A stretch of DNA of 15,057 bases from Actinomycetes bacterium (GTDB lineage Bacteria > Actinomycetota > Acidimicrobiia > Acidimicrobiales > Palsa-688), in assembly GCA_021827285.1 (NCBI GenBank), contig JAKAWM010000010.1:1-15057 (forward strand). The letters are read 5' to 3'. Position 1 is the stretch's first letter, and the number at the start of each line of letters is the position of its first letter. The notes beneath the pieces were generated by a model, which was not told the origin of the DNA, searched no databases, and saw only the letters and a program-made list of their open reading frames with translations. The translations under genes and the position numbers were made by a program. Positions 6,284 to 13,095 of this stretch are shown here, piece after piece.

Positions 6284-7701
6284 TGACCCTGGGTTTGCGT
6301 GCCCGGGTGACCTTCGCTTTCGCGGCCGGGGCAGCAGCCCTCTCGGGGCTGCTCGCTGGTACCACGTACGCCTTGGTCCACCACTACCTGCTGGCCCAGC
6401 GCGAGGAAGCGGCCACTACCCAGACCTACTCGGACGCCCGCCTCGTCAAAGCTGGTCTCGCCCTGCCGGGCACAAACGTGGCCGGCGTCCTGTCGTCGCT
6501 CCCCCTCGGCCAGGGGACACTTTCCCTCCTGTACCGCGGCGGTCAGTGGTACTCCGCCTCGGTTGCCGTCGGCGAGACCCCCCGGTCGTCTCGCCCCGCC
6601 AGCCTGCCCCCCAGCCTTGTGTCGATGGTGAGCGAGGGCACGCCGGCCCGCCAGCGGGTCGTCTCGGAGGGCCAGCCGTCGGTGGCCATCGGTCTGCCGG
6701 TCCGGGCGGCGGGCGCCGACTACTTCGAGGTGCATTCTCTTGCCGAGCTCTCCCGGACGTTGGGCTTGCTTGCCCTGGTCCTGGCGGTCAGCGCCCTGGC
6801 GACAACGGCGGGCGGGTTGCTGGTGGGCCGCTGGGCCAGCCGTAGGCTTGTACGGCCCCTTTCGAGCATCGCCGACGTCGCCGCCGCCATTGCCGGCGGT
6901 GCCCTTGACCAGCGCCTGCCCAGGGGCGACGACCCGGATCTCGATGTGCTGGCGCGTTCGTTCAACGAGATGGTGAGCGCTCTGGAGCGCCGAATAGAGC
7001 GCGACGCGCGTTTCGCGTCAGACGTGAGCCATGAGCTACGTTCGCCGCTTACCACCGTGCAGGCGACCGTTGAGCTGCTCCAGGTTTTCCGCGAGCAGCT
7101 ACCGGTGGAGGGGGGAAGGGCGCTCGGCCTGTTGAAGGCGGAGGTGCAGCGGTTTTCATTGATGGTCCAGGATCTGCTGGAGATTTCGCGCTTTGACGCC
7201 GGCGCTGCCAACCTGGACCTGGAGGAACTACCTCTGGACGACCTGGTGGTCAACAGCGTGGCCGCGTACAGTGCCGGCACGATCCCGGTGCAGGTCGCTC
7301 CCAGCGCTCATGGCGCGCTGGTCCGAGCCGATCGCCGGCGCGTCCAGAGGGTGCTCGTGAACCTGCTCGACAATGCCCGCACCTACGCTGGCGGAGCCGT
7401 CTTGGTCAGTGTGGCGTGGCGCGCCGGCTGGCTAGCCGTTTGCGTAGACGACGCCGGGCCGGGGGTGCCGCCACAGGAACGGGAACGGGTCTTCGAGCGC
7501 TTCTACCGGGGCGCCGCAGCGGGGCGGCGGGCCGAGGGCTCCGGGAGCGGTCTCGGGCTGGCCTTGGCGCACGAGCACGTGAAGGCCCACCACGGTCGCC
7601 TCCGTGTCGATGAGAGGCCGGGCGGAGGGGCACGCTTTGTAATTGAGCTGCCCGCCGCCGACCTGACCCCCCGCGCCGACCAGGCCCGGCCGGTGCCATG
7701 A
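6283..7701 (+). CDS. mtrB: Membrane sensor histidine kinase with HAMP domain, MtrB-like
   Basis: A 472-residue sensor kinase, partner of the preceding regulator. Order: transmembrane segment about 9-31, extracytoplasmic sensor about 33-153, second transmembrane segment about 157-181, HAMP about 182-235, HisKA with phospho-acceptor H250 in DVSHELRSPLTTV, then HATPase: N box around residue 360 (NLLDNARTY), G1 DDAGPGVP, F box VFERFYRG and G2 GSGSGLGLAL near 419. All catalytic boxes look intact. The ATG at 6283 overlaps the regulator stop; GTG 6280 is one codon earlier in frame. The stop overlaps the lipoprotein gene (ATGA), so the three are cotranslated. The sensor region is not one I recognise. 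The mtrB symbol is inferred from context; the kinase class is certain. Confidence 0.85.
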   Translation: MTLGLRARVTFAFAAGAAALSGLLAGTTYALVHHYLLAQREEAATTQTYSDARLVKAGLALPGTNVAGVLSSLPLGQGTLSLLYRGGQWYSASVAVGETPRSSRPASLPPSLVSMVSEGTPARQRVVSEGQPSVAIGLPVRAAGADYFEVHSLAELSRTLGLLALVLAVSALATTAGGLLVGRWASRRLVRPLSSIADVAAAIAGGALDQRLPRGDDPDLDVLARSFNEMVSALERRIERDARFASDVSHELRSPLTTVQATVELLQVFREQLPVEGGRALGLLKAEVQRFSLMVQDLLEISRFDAGAANLDLEELPLDDLVVNSVAAYSAGTIPVQVAPSAHGALVRADRRRVQRVLVNLLDNARTYAGGAVLVSVAWRAGWLAVCVDDAGPGVPPQERERVFERFYRGAAAGRRAEGSGSGLGLALAHEHVKAHHGRLRVDERPGGGARFVIELPAADLTPRADQARPVP

Positions 7702-8318
7702 AGCGGTCCAGAGTGGGAGAAGGCCCTCGCCTGGCGCGGGGCTGGCTGCTCGCTGCCCTCCTGGGTGTTGTGGCCGGCGGCGCCACGCTGAACGGCTGTG
7801 GTGTCGGGCCGCAGGCTGCTCCCGAGAAGATCGACCCCAAGTCGGTGCCTTACGGTCTGCTGGCACCGGTGGGCCAGCCAACCACGACAATCCCAGGCTC
7901 TGCGGGAGCCGAAGTGATCGTCTACCTCTACGGCAGGCAACGCCTGGTCCCGGTCGAGCGACCAGTACCGGCTCCGCTCACCATAGAGTCGGCGCTCCGT
8001 CAACTCGCCAGCGGTCCCACGGCCGCCCAGTCAAGCATGGGGCTCACCAGCCCAGCGTCTGCGGTCGGCCCGTTCCACGCCGGCCGGGTCAGGAGGGGAG
8101 TCGTCTCTGTTGACCTACCGCTGTCGTTCGAGAACCTGGGCGGCCAGGATCAGATCGTTGCCGCCGCCCAGATAGTCTTTACGGCCACCGCCTCTGGCCT
8201 GGCCAAAGGGGTGCTTTTCCTGGTGGACGGGCAGCGCGCCCAGGTCCCCGGGGATAGAGGCAATCTCATCCAGAGCCCCGTGACCAGGGGCGCGTACTCT
8301 TTGCTGGCGCCGAGCTGA
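7698..8318 (+). CDS. GerMN-domain lipoprotein, short LpqB-like partner of the two-component system
   Basis: A 206-residue putative lipoprotein. A basic N-terminus and hydrophobic stretch (about 16-31) end in LNGC, with C34 as the likely lipidated cysteine; the Asn at -2 is unusual for a lipobox. Residues about 70-190 resemble a GerMN domain: AEVIVYLYGRQRLVPVERPV, LTIESALRQLASGPTAAQ, then GVVSVDLPLSFENLGGQDQIVAAAQIVFTATA. In actinobacteria LpqB, encoded after mtrB, is a GerMN lipoprotein that acts with MtrB, but it is usually much longer (about 550-600 residues with a C-terminal propeller); this one stops after the GerMN part. Its ATG overlaps the kinase stop. Location outside the cytoplasmic membrane is inferred; no catalytic residues are evident. 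Confidence 0.75.
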   Translation: MKRSRVGEGPRLARGWLLAALLGVVAGGATLNGCGVGPQAAPEKIDPKSVPYGLLAPVGQPTTTIPGSAGAEVIVYLYGRQRLVPVERPVPAPLTIESALRQLASGPTAAQSSMGLTSPASAVGPFHAGRVRRGVVSVDLPLSFENLGGQDQIVAAAQIVFTATASGLAKGVLFLVDGQRAQVPGDRGNLIQSPVTRGAYSLLAPS

Positions 8319-8343
8319 CGGCACCTGGTCGAGGCTCGGCCCG

Positions 8344-8377
8344 TCGTGAGCTTCAGGCGGTCGTGAGCTTCAGGCGG
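8344..8377 (+). repeat. Perfect 17-bp tandem duplication upstream of map
   Basis: TCGTGAGCTTCAGGCGG occurs at 8344-8360 and again, directly adjoining, at 8361-8377. It fills the gap between the GerMN lipoprotein gene and map, ending 24 bases before the proposed -10 element. It could be an operator or a recent slippage duplication. The second copy contains an in-frame GTG (8363) that opens a longer map reading frame. Confidence 0.9.
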
Positions 8378-8400
8378 CTGCCCCGGGCCCCCTGGCACGG

Positions 8401-8406
8401 TAGCCT
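8401..8406 (+). promoter_or_regulatory. Candidate -10 element TAGCCT for a leaderless map transcript
   Basis: TAGCCT fits TAnnnT and ends 7 bases before the map GTG (8414), the spacing expected when transcription starts on the first base of the start codon. There is no ribosome-binding site before this GTG, which supports leaderless translation. No good -35 is visible. Confidence 0.4.
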
Positions 8407-8413
8407 GGCAGCG

Positions 8414-9175
8414 GTGAGGCGCCGTCCCGACGAGATAGCCAAGATGCGCAAGGCGGGCCGCGTGGTGGCCGAGATGTTGGAAAAGACATCAGCGGCGGTG
8501 CGACCGGGTGTCACCACGGCGGAGCTGGACAGGGTGGCCCGCGACATTCTCGATCGGCGGGGAGCCCGGTCCAACTTTCTCGGTTATCGCGGTCCCAGTG
8601 GCGTCCCACCCTTCCCGGCGGTCATCTGCACCTCCCCCAACAACGTCATCGTTCATGGCATACCGGGACCATACGTGATGAAGGAGGGGGATATCATCTC
8701 CCTCGACTGCGGGGCGATCGTCGAGGGCTATCACGGCGATGCCGCCGTGACCGTGGCTGTCGGCCAACCCAGCGCCCTGGCTGACAAGCTCATGCGTGTC
8801 ACCCAGGAGAGCCTCATGGCCGGGGCGGCGCAGCTGGTTGACGGCAACCGGTTGCACGAGGTGGGCTTGGCCGTCCAGACGGTGGCCGAAGGGGCCGGGT
8901 TCTCGGTGGTAAGAGGGTACGTGGGCCACGCCATCGGTACCCAAATGCATGAAGACCCCCAGGTACCCAACTACTGGCCAGGTACGCCGGGCCCCAAGTT
9001 GCGCACGGGGATGGTGTTCGCGCTCGAGCCCATGGTCAACGCCGGTGCGGCTGACACCGTCCAGCTGAACGATGGCTGGACCGTCGTCACCGCCGACGGC
9101 AGCCTGTCTGCTCACTTCGAGCACACGATCGCCGTCACCGACGGCGGCCCGGAGATCCTGACGTTGGTGGGCTAG
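8414..9175 (+). CDS. map: Methionine aminopeptidase, type I
   Basis: Removes the N-terminal methionine from new proteins in the cytoplasm, using two divalent metal ions. The product is 253 residues. All expected active-site residues are visible: H81 (VIVHGIP), the metal ligands D98 (SLDCGA), D109 (GYHGDAAVT), H172 (GHAIGTQMHEDP), E205 (FALEPM) and E236 (HFEHTIAVT), matching the E. coli enzyme almost residue for residue in spacing. There is no long N-terminal zinc-finger extension. I chose GTG 8414 (RRRPDEIAKMRKAG) because it fits a typical N-terminus and a -10-like TAGCCT lies 7 bases upstream; GTG 8363 would add 17 residues. map usually follows adk directly, but here four genes intervene and it appears to have its own promoter. 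Confidence 0.95.
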   Translation: MRRRPDEIAKMRKAGRVVAEMLEKTSAAVRPGVTTAELDRVARDILDRRGARSNFLGYRGPSGVPPFPAVICTSPNNVIVHGIPGPYVMKEGDIISLDCGAIVEGYHGDAAVTVAVGQPSALADKLMRVTQESLMAGAAQLVDGNRLHEVGLAVQTVAEGAGFSVVRGYVGHAIGTQMHEDPQVPNYWPGTPGPKLRTGMVFALEPMVNAGAADTVQLNDGWTVVTADGSLSAHFEHTIAVTDGGPEILTLVG

Positions 9176-9185
9176 GGCCCCCTAC

Positions 9186-9204
9186 CCCGCGCCATCGGCG
9201 TGGG
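9186..9204 (+). terminator. Candidate terminator hairpin after map
   Basis: CCCGCGCC (9186-9193) pairs with GGCGTGGG (9197-9204), including one G-T wobble, around a 3-base loop, 10 bases after the map stop. No T tract follows, so termination is uncertain; GC-rich hairpins without a T tract are common in actinobacteria. Confidence 0.45.
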
Positions 9205-9214
9205 CGGAGCCGTC

Positions 9215-9242
9215 TGGACACTCTCCGAGGATGTGGTATCGT
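9215..9242 (+). promoter_or_regulatory. Candidate promoter of the rpmJ-rplQ (alpha) operon
   Basis: TGGACA (9215-9220) and TATCGT (9237-9242), 16 bases apart, resemble the TTGACA/TAnnnT housekeeping promoter. This sits after the map hairpin and leaves a leader of about 90 bases before rpmJ. The leader holds no convincing coding sequence. Confidence 0.45.
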
Positions 9243-9337
9243 GTTGAGCCGTCCCTGAGGGGTTTGCGCGCGGGCGCAGTAGTGCGTTCAGTGAGCGCCT
9301 TGACGGGCGGACCCGACAAGCCGAGGTAGTAAGTGCC

Positions 9338-9451
9338 GTGAAAGTACGCCCCAGTGTCAAGCCGATCTGCGAGAAGTGCAAGGTGATCCGCCGTCACGGG
9401 CGGGTGTTGGTCATATGCGTCAACCCGCGGCACAAGCAGCGGCAGGGTTAG
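9338..9451 (+). CDS. rpmJ: 50S ribosomal protein L36 (bL36), zinc-binding form
   Basis: L36 is the smallest large-subunit protein, contacting 23S rRNA near L6. The product is 37 residues, beginning (M)KVRPSVKPICEKCKVIRRHGR and ending RHKQRQG. The zinc ligands C11, C14, C27 and H32 are all present, so this is the zinc-containing (C+) form. The start is GTG 9338, with GAGGT at 9323-9327 upstream; an ATG-started alternative is not available. It lies 9 bases before rpsM, as in nearly all bacteria, and begins the alpha operon here. The gene normally found immediately upstream, infA, is missing. Confidence 0.95.
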   Translation: MKVRPSVKPICEKCKVIRRHGRVLVICVNPRHKQRQG

Positions 9452-9460
9452 GCGGCTGGC

Positions 9461-9841
9461 ATGGCTCGTATCTCGGGGGTAGACATCCCGCGGGAAAAGC
9501 GGCTCGAGGTGTCCCTCACCTACATCTACGGCATAGGCAGGACTACCTCCAACCGGGTTTGCGAGGCGACCGGGGTCAACCCCGATACGCGGGTCAGGGA
9601 CCTCACCGACGAGGAGGTCGGCAAGCTCCGCAGCTGGATAGACGCCAACCTCAAAGTCGAAGGCGACCTACGCCGTGACGTCAGCCAGGACATCAAACGC
9701 AAGATCGAGATCGGTTCCTACCAGGGATTACGGCACCGCCGCGGGCTGCCGGTCCGGGGCCAGCGGACCCACACCAACGCCCGGACGCGCAAGGGGCCGA
9801 AGAAGACGGTCGCGGGCAAGAAGAAGCTAAGGAAGCATTAG
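9461..9841 (+). CDS. rpsM: 30S ribosomal protein S13 (uS13)
   Basis: S13 lies in the 30S head, contacting the P-site tRNA and bridging to the 50S subunit. It has 126 residues, normal length. The start MARISGVDIPREKRLEVSLT, the IYGIGRTTS helix-turn-helix-like element, the EIGSYQGLRHRRGLPVRGQR signature and the basic C-terminal tail (TRKGPKKTVAGKKKLRKH) are all characteristic. ATG 9461 is preceded by a modest AGGCGG. It is second in the alpha operon, followed 3 bases later by rpsK. Confidence 0.97.
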   Translation: MARISGVDIPREKRLEVSLTYIYGIGRTTSNRVCEATGVNPDTRVRDLTDEEVGKLRSWIDANLKVEGDLRRDVSQDIKRKIEIGSYQGLRHRRGLPVRGQRTHTNARTRKGPKKTVAGKKKLRKH

Positions 9842-9844
9842 AAG

Positions 9845-10243
9845 ATGCCAAAGCCCAAGCCCGGCGGGCGACGCCCGCGCCGCCGCGAGCGCAAGAACAT
9901 CGCCTACGGCGTGGCTCACATCAAGAGCTCGTTCAACAACACCATCGTGTCCATAACCGACCTGGACGGCAACGTCCTGGCCTGGGCATCGGCGGGCAAC
10001 GTCGGCTTCAAGGGTTCACGCAAGTCGACCCCTTTCGCTGCGCAGCTGGCGGCTGAAGCGTGCGCGCGGCGAGCCCAAGAGCACGGCGTCCGTAAGGTTG
10101 ACGTCCTTGTCAAGGGCCCAGGTTCGGGTCGTGAGACGGCGGTGCGCTCCATCATGAACACCGGCATCGAGGTGGCAGGCATAAAGGACGTGACGCCTAT
10201 CCCCCACAACGGCTGCCGGCCCAAGAAGCGGCGGAGGGTCTGA
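9845..10243 (+). CDS. rpsK: 30S ribosomal protein S11 (uS11)
   Basis: S11 is in the platform of the 30S subunit near the E-site and the Shine-Dalgarno helix. The product is 132 residues. Conserved parts are the basic N-terminus, GVAHIKSSFNNTIVSITDLDGN, ASAGNVGFKGSRKSTPFAAQ and the C-terminal DVTPIPHNGCRPKKRRRV. The start codon follows the rpsM stop by 3 bases with an AAGGAAG-type site inside the end of rpsM. The stop TGA shares its last base with the rpsD ATG (TGATG), showing tight translational coupling. Confidence 0.97.
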   Translation: MPKPKPGGRRPRRRERKNIAYGVAHIKSSFNNTIVSITDLDGNVLAWASAGNVGFKGSRKSTPFAAQLAAEACARRAQEHGVRKVDVLVKGPGSGRETAVRSIMNTGIEVAGIKDVTPIPHNGCRPKKRRRV

Positions 10244-10869
10244 TGGCACGCTACATCGGCCCGGTTTGCCGCCTTTGCCGGCGAGAAAAGATGAAGCTTT
10301 TCTTGAAGGGGCCCAAGTGCGACTCCCTCAAGTGCCCCATAGAACGCCGCCCCTACCCGCCCGGCGAACATGGCCGCGACCGTGCCCGCCAGGGCTCGGA
10401 GTACCTGGCCCAGTTGCGCGAGAAGCAAAAGGCGCGCCGTATATACGGCGTGTTGGAGAAGCAGTTCCGCACCTATTACGAAGAAGCCAACCGCCAACAG
10501 GGGATCACTGGTGAGAACCTGCTCCGCATGCTTGAGCTTCGCCTCGACAACGTTGTCTTCCGCGCTTGTTGGGGTGCCAGCCGGTCACAAGCCCGCCAAT
10601 TCGTGCGCCACGGCCACGTCCTGGTCAACGGCCGCCGGGTCACCATCCCGTCCTACCGGCTGCGTCGCGGCGATGTCGTCGCTCTCGCACCCAAGACGCG
10701 CCATCTCATAATCGTGCGCCACAATCTCGACACACTGGGCCGCCAGGTCCCCGCCTGGCTGGAAACCGGCGGGGACGGCTTTGAAGTGAGCGTGCGCGAA
10801 CTGCCGCTTCGGGAGCACATCGACGTGCCGGTACGCGAATCGCTCATTGTCGAGCTCTACTCGAAGTAA
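10243..10869 (+). CDS. rpsD: 30S ribosomal protein S4 (uS4), zinc-finger form
   Basis: S4 is a primary 16S rRNA-binding protein that starts 30S assembly, helps decoding accuracy, and in many bacteria represses the alpha operon. It has 208 residues. The N-terminus carries four cysteines (C9, C12, C26, C31), the zinc-binding form. The S4 RNA-binding domain is in the middle (LELRLDNVVFRACWGASRSQARQFVRHGHVLVNGRR), and the protein ends LIVELYSK. The ATG overlaps the rpsK stop. The location between rpsK and rpoA is standard. Confidence 0.97.
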   Translation: MARYIGPVCRLCRREKMKLFLKGPKCDSLKCPIERRPYPPGEHGRDRARQGSEYLAQLREKQKARRIYGVLEKQFRTYYEEANRQQGITGENLLRMLELRLDNVVFRACWGASRSQARQFVRHGHVLVNGRRVTIPSYRLRRGDVVALAPKTRHLIIVRHNLDTLGRQVPAWLETGGDGFEVSVRELPLREHIDVPVRESLIVELYSK

Positions 10870-10887
10870 CTGAGGAGGCCCTCGTAC

Positions 10888-11829
10888 ATGCTCATCATTC
10901 AACGCCCGACCGTGGAGCCCTTGGGCGAAGAGGAGGGCAACCGCCAGCGTTTCACCATAGGCCCTCTCGAACCCGGCTTCGGCCATACCCTTGGTGTTTC
11001 CCTTCGCCGGACACTGCTGTCCTCTATCCCCGGCGCCGCGGTCACCCAGGTCCGCTTTGACGACGCCCTCCATGAGTTCACCACCTTGCCCGGCATCAAA
11101 GAGGACATCACCGACATCCTCCTCAATTTCAAGGACATCGTTTTGCGAGTGGAGTCCGATGAGCCGGTCACGTTGCGCCTGGATGCGCGCGGACCAGGTA
11201 CGGTGACGGCCGGGGACATACAAACTACGGCCGATGTCGAGGTCCTGAACCCCGACCTGTCTCTGGCCACCCTCAATGCCAAGGCCCGGCTGGCCTGCGA
11301 TATCACGGTGGAGCGCGGCCGCGGGTACGTCCCCGCCGAACATAATAAGCACTCCTCCACTATCGGGGTGATCCCGGTTGACTCGATATTCTCGCCCATC
11401 CGGTTGGTCTCGTTTTCGGTTGAGCCCGCCCGGGTCGAGCAGTCCACCGACTACGACCGCTTGGTCATCGACATCACCACGGATGGGTCTATAACCCCCA
11501 AGGAGGCCCTGGCCTCGGCCGGGTCCACGCTTCGTTCCCTATTCAGCCTGGTTTCCGAAATGAGCGAGGCGCCCCAAGGCTTGGTCCTGGGCGAGTTGGC
11601 CGGAGCGGGTAGCGGCTCCCCCGACCTGGACCTTCCGATCGAGGAGCTTGACCTCTCGGAGAGGCCTCGCAACTGCCTCAAGCGGGCCCAGATCAACAGC
11701 GTGGGAGAACTTGTGTCTAAGACCGAGGACGACCTCTTGGCCATCACCAACTTCGGCCAGAAGTCGCTTGACGAAGTGGTCCAAAAACTCGACGAGCGGG
11801 GCTTGTCGCTCCGCACCAAGCAGGGTTAG
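10888..11829 (+). CDS. rpoA: DNA-directed RNA polymerase alpha subunit
   Basis: The alpha subunit dimerises to scaffold RNA polymerase assembly, and its C-terminal domain contacts upstream promoter DNA and activators. The product is 313 residues. The N-terminal domain (to about 230) includes FTIGPLEPGFGHTLGVSLRRTLLSSIPG and the central insert beginning RFDDALHEFTTLPGIKEDITDI. The C-terminal domain (about 250-310) has LDLSERPRNCLKRAQINSVGELVSKTEDDLL and the helix-hairpin-helix NFGQKSLDEVVQKL. ATG 10888 has GAGGAGG (10873-10879) 8 bases upstream, the strongest site in this operon. It is followed 5 bases later by rplQ. Confidence 0.97.
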   Translation: MLIIQRPTVEPLGEEEGNRQRFTIGPLEPGFGHTLGVSLRRTLLSSIPGAAVTQVRFDDALHEFTTLPGIKEDITDILLNFKDIVLRVESDEPVTLRLDARGPGTVTAGDIQTTADVEVLNPDLSLATLNAKARLACDITVERGRGYVPAEHNKHSSTIGVIPVDSIFSPIRLVSFSVEPARVEQSTDYDRLVIDITTDGSITPKEALASAGSTLRSLFSLVSEMSEAPQGLVLGELAGAGSGSPDLDLPIEELDLSERPRNCLKRAQINSVGELVSKTEDDLLAITNFGQKSLDEVVQKLDERGLSLRTKQG

Positions 11830-11834
11830 CACCG

Positions 11835-12197
11835 ATGCCCGGCACTCCTGGCCGTCCGAAGAAGGGCCCCCGGTTCGGTGGCGATGCTGCCCACCAGAAG
11901 GCGATGATGGGTAACTTGGTCGCCTCGTTGATCGCGGGCGAGGGGTTGGTGACCACCGTGCCCAAGGCCAAAGCTCTCCGGCCGGTATTCGAAAAGTGCG
12001 TTACCAAGGCCAAGAAGGGGGGCGTTGACCACCAGCGTCAGGTGGTGGCCTTCATCCGCGACAAAGATATGGCCCACAAGTTGTTCGTCGACATTGCTCC
12101 TCGCTATGCCGAACGTAATGGTGGCTATACCCGGATCCTCAAGCTTGGCCCCCGCCACGGGGACAACGCTCCCATGGCGCGTATAGAGCTGGTCTGA
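11835..12197 (+). CDS. rplQ: 50S ribosomal protein L17 (bL17)
   Basis: Bacteria-specific large-subunit protein near the peptide exit tunnel. It has 120 residues. The start MPGTPGRPKKGPRFGGDAAHQKAMMGNL is the actinobacterial form of the L17 N-terminus; the segment GLVTTVPKAKALRPVFEKCVTKAKKG and the C-terminal YAERNGGYTRILKLGPRHGDNAPMARIELV are conserved. ATG 11835 lies 5 bases after rpoA with no clear ribosome-binding site, so translation is probably coupled. It is the last gene before a hairpin at 12227. Confidence 0.97.
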   Translation: MPGTPGRPKKGPRFGGDAAHQKAMMGNLVASLIAGEGLVTTVPKAKALRPVFEKCVTKAKKGGVDHQRQVVAFIRDKDMAHKLFVDIAPRYAERNGGYTRILKLGPRHGDNAPMARIELV

Positions 12198-12226
12198 GCC
12201 TCGCGCTTGGCCCACTGGGCCGCTTC

Positions 12227-12251
12227 CGGCGCTTCTTGCTCACAAGCGCCG
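12227..12251 (+). terminator. Candidate terminator of the alpha operon
   Basis: CGGCGCTT (12227-12234) and AAGCGCCG (12244-12251) form a perfect 8-bp stem with a 9-base loop, 29 bases after the rplQ stop. There is no T tract. It lies just before the proposed truA -10 element, so it would separate the two transcription units. Confidence 0.5.
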
Positions 12252-12260
12252 TACGGTTGC

Positions 12261-12266
12261 TACCTT
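12261..12266 (+). promoter_or_regulatory. Candidate -10 element TACCTT for a leaderless truA transcript
   Basis: TACCTT ends 8 bases before the truA TTG start. A possible -35, TTGCTC (12236-12241), is 19 bases upstream, longer than ideal, and overlaps the hairpin loop. No ribosome-binding site precedes the TTG. Confidence 0.35.
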
Positions 12267-12274
12267 AGGCCTGG

Positions 12275-13066
12275 TTGGAGACTTCCGAGGCCACCCAGGC
12301 AGGTCCTGAGCTGTGCCGGTTACGCCTGCTCGTGGCTTACGTGGGAGCCACCTTCCATGGTTTCGCGGCCCAACACGGCGTTACCACGGTAGCGGGCACC
12401 CTGGGAGCTGCCTTGGAGCGTGTCCTGCGCCATCCGGTTCAGCTCACCTGTGCCGGCCGCACCGACGCCGGGGTCCACGCCTGGGGTCAAGTGGTGAGCC
12501 TGGACGCGCGCTGCGATGCTGACCTCGGTCGCTTACAGCGCTCGCTCAACAAGATGCTGGCCCCAGCCATCGTGGTCCGGGAGGCCACCTGGGCACCGGA
12601 GGGGTTCGACGCCCGTCGCTGGGCTTCCTCACGTACCTACCGCTACCACGTCCTATGCTCGTCCGTGCCCGATCCGCTTCGAGCGGCCACCGAATGGCAC
12701 GTGGGCCAGCCGCTTGACCTGCGGGCTATGCAGCAGGCTTGCTACCCCCTATTGGGTGAGCACGACTTCACGTCCTTTTGCCACGGAGCACCGGGCGCGT
12801 CGCTGGTGCGCCGGGTGCTGCGGGCAGAATGGTGCGGTCTCGGCCTGGGCCGGTTGTGCTTCGAGATCGAGGCCGTGGCCTTTTGCCACCAGATGGTCCG
12901 GTCCATCGTCGGGACAATGGTGGAGGTTGGCCTAGGGAGGAAGAAGGCTGGCGAAATGACTTCCGTGCTAGCCGCCCGGGCCAGGGCAGCCTCCGGGCCA
13001 GTGGCGCCCGCGCACGGGCTGTGCCTGTGGGAAGTGAAGTACCGCCCGGGGGCGGCTAAGTCCTGA
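12275..13066 (+). CDS. truA: tRNA pseudouridine(38-40) synthase TruA
   Basis: Converts uridines 38-40 in the anticodon arm of tRNAs to pseudouridine. The product is 263 residues. The catalytic aspartate is D64 in CAGRTDAGVHAWGQV; other family segments are LLVAYVGATFHGFAAQ near the N-terminus, RWASSRTYRYHVL, GEHDFTSFCHGAPG and FCHQMVRSIVGTMVEVGLG. The start is TTG 12275; no ATG or GTG lies upstream of the conserved core in this frame, so the first 17 residues depend on this choice. A -10-like hexamer sits 8 bases upstream. truA after rplQ is common in Gram-positive bacteria. The core reads clearly; only the start is uncertain. Confidence 0.93.
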   Translation: METSEATQAGPELCRLRLLVAYVGATFHGFAAQHGVTTVAGTLGAALERVLRHPVQLTCAGRTDAGVHAWGQVVSLDARCDADLGRLQRSLNKMLAPAIVVREATWAPEGFDARRWASSRTYRYHVLCSSVPDPLRAATEWHVGQPLDLRAMQQACYPLLGEHDFTSFCHGAPGASLVRRVLRAEWCGLGLGRLCFEIEAVAFCHQMVRSIVGTMVEVGLGRKKAGEMTSVLAARARAASGPVAPAHGLCLWEVKYRPGAAKS

Positions 13067-13082
13067 GCCCACCGTCCACGGC

Positions 13083-13088
13083 TATCTT
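13083..13088 (+). promoter_or_regulatory. Candidate -10 element TATCTT for a leaderless transcript of the secreted protein gene
   Basis: TATCTT ends exactly 7 bases before ATG 13096, leaving no room for a ribosome-binding site if transcription starts at the usual distance. No convincing -35 is visible. The arrangement matches that before map and is close to that before truA. Confidence 0.4.
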
Positions 13089-13095
13089 GGTTGGC

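Noticed and set aside
8363..8413. Longer map protein starting at GTG 8363
   Set aside because: Adds 17 residues lying partly in the 17-bp duplication, with no ribosome-binding site; the core aligns well from 8414.
9273..9299. GGCGC...GCGCC inverted repeat in the rpmJ leader as a protein-binding hairpin
   Set aside because: Only a 5-bp stem with a 17-base loop; too weak to report as a feature.
9176..9337. Possible infA or other small gene between map and rpmJ
   Set aside because: Too short for infA, and no frame gives IF-1-like sequence; GTG TTG near 9241 meets a stop after a few codons.
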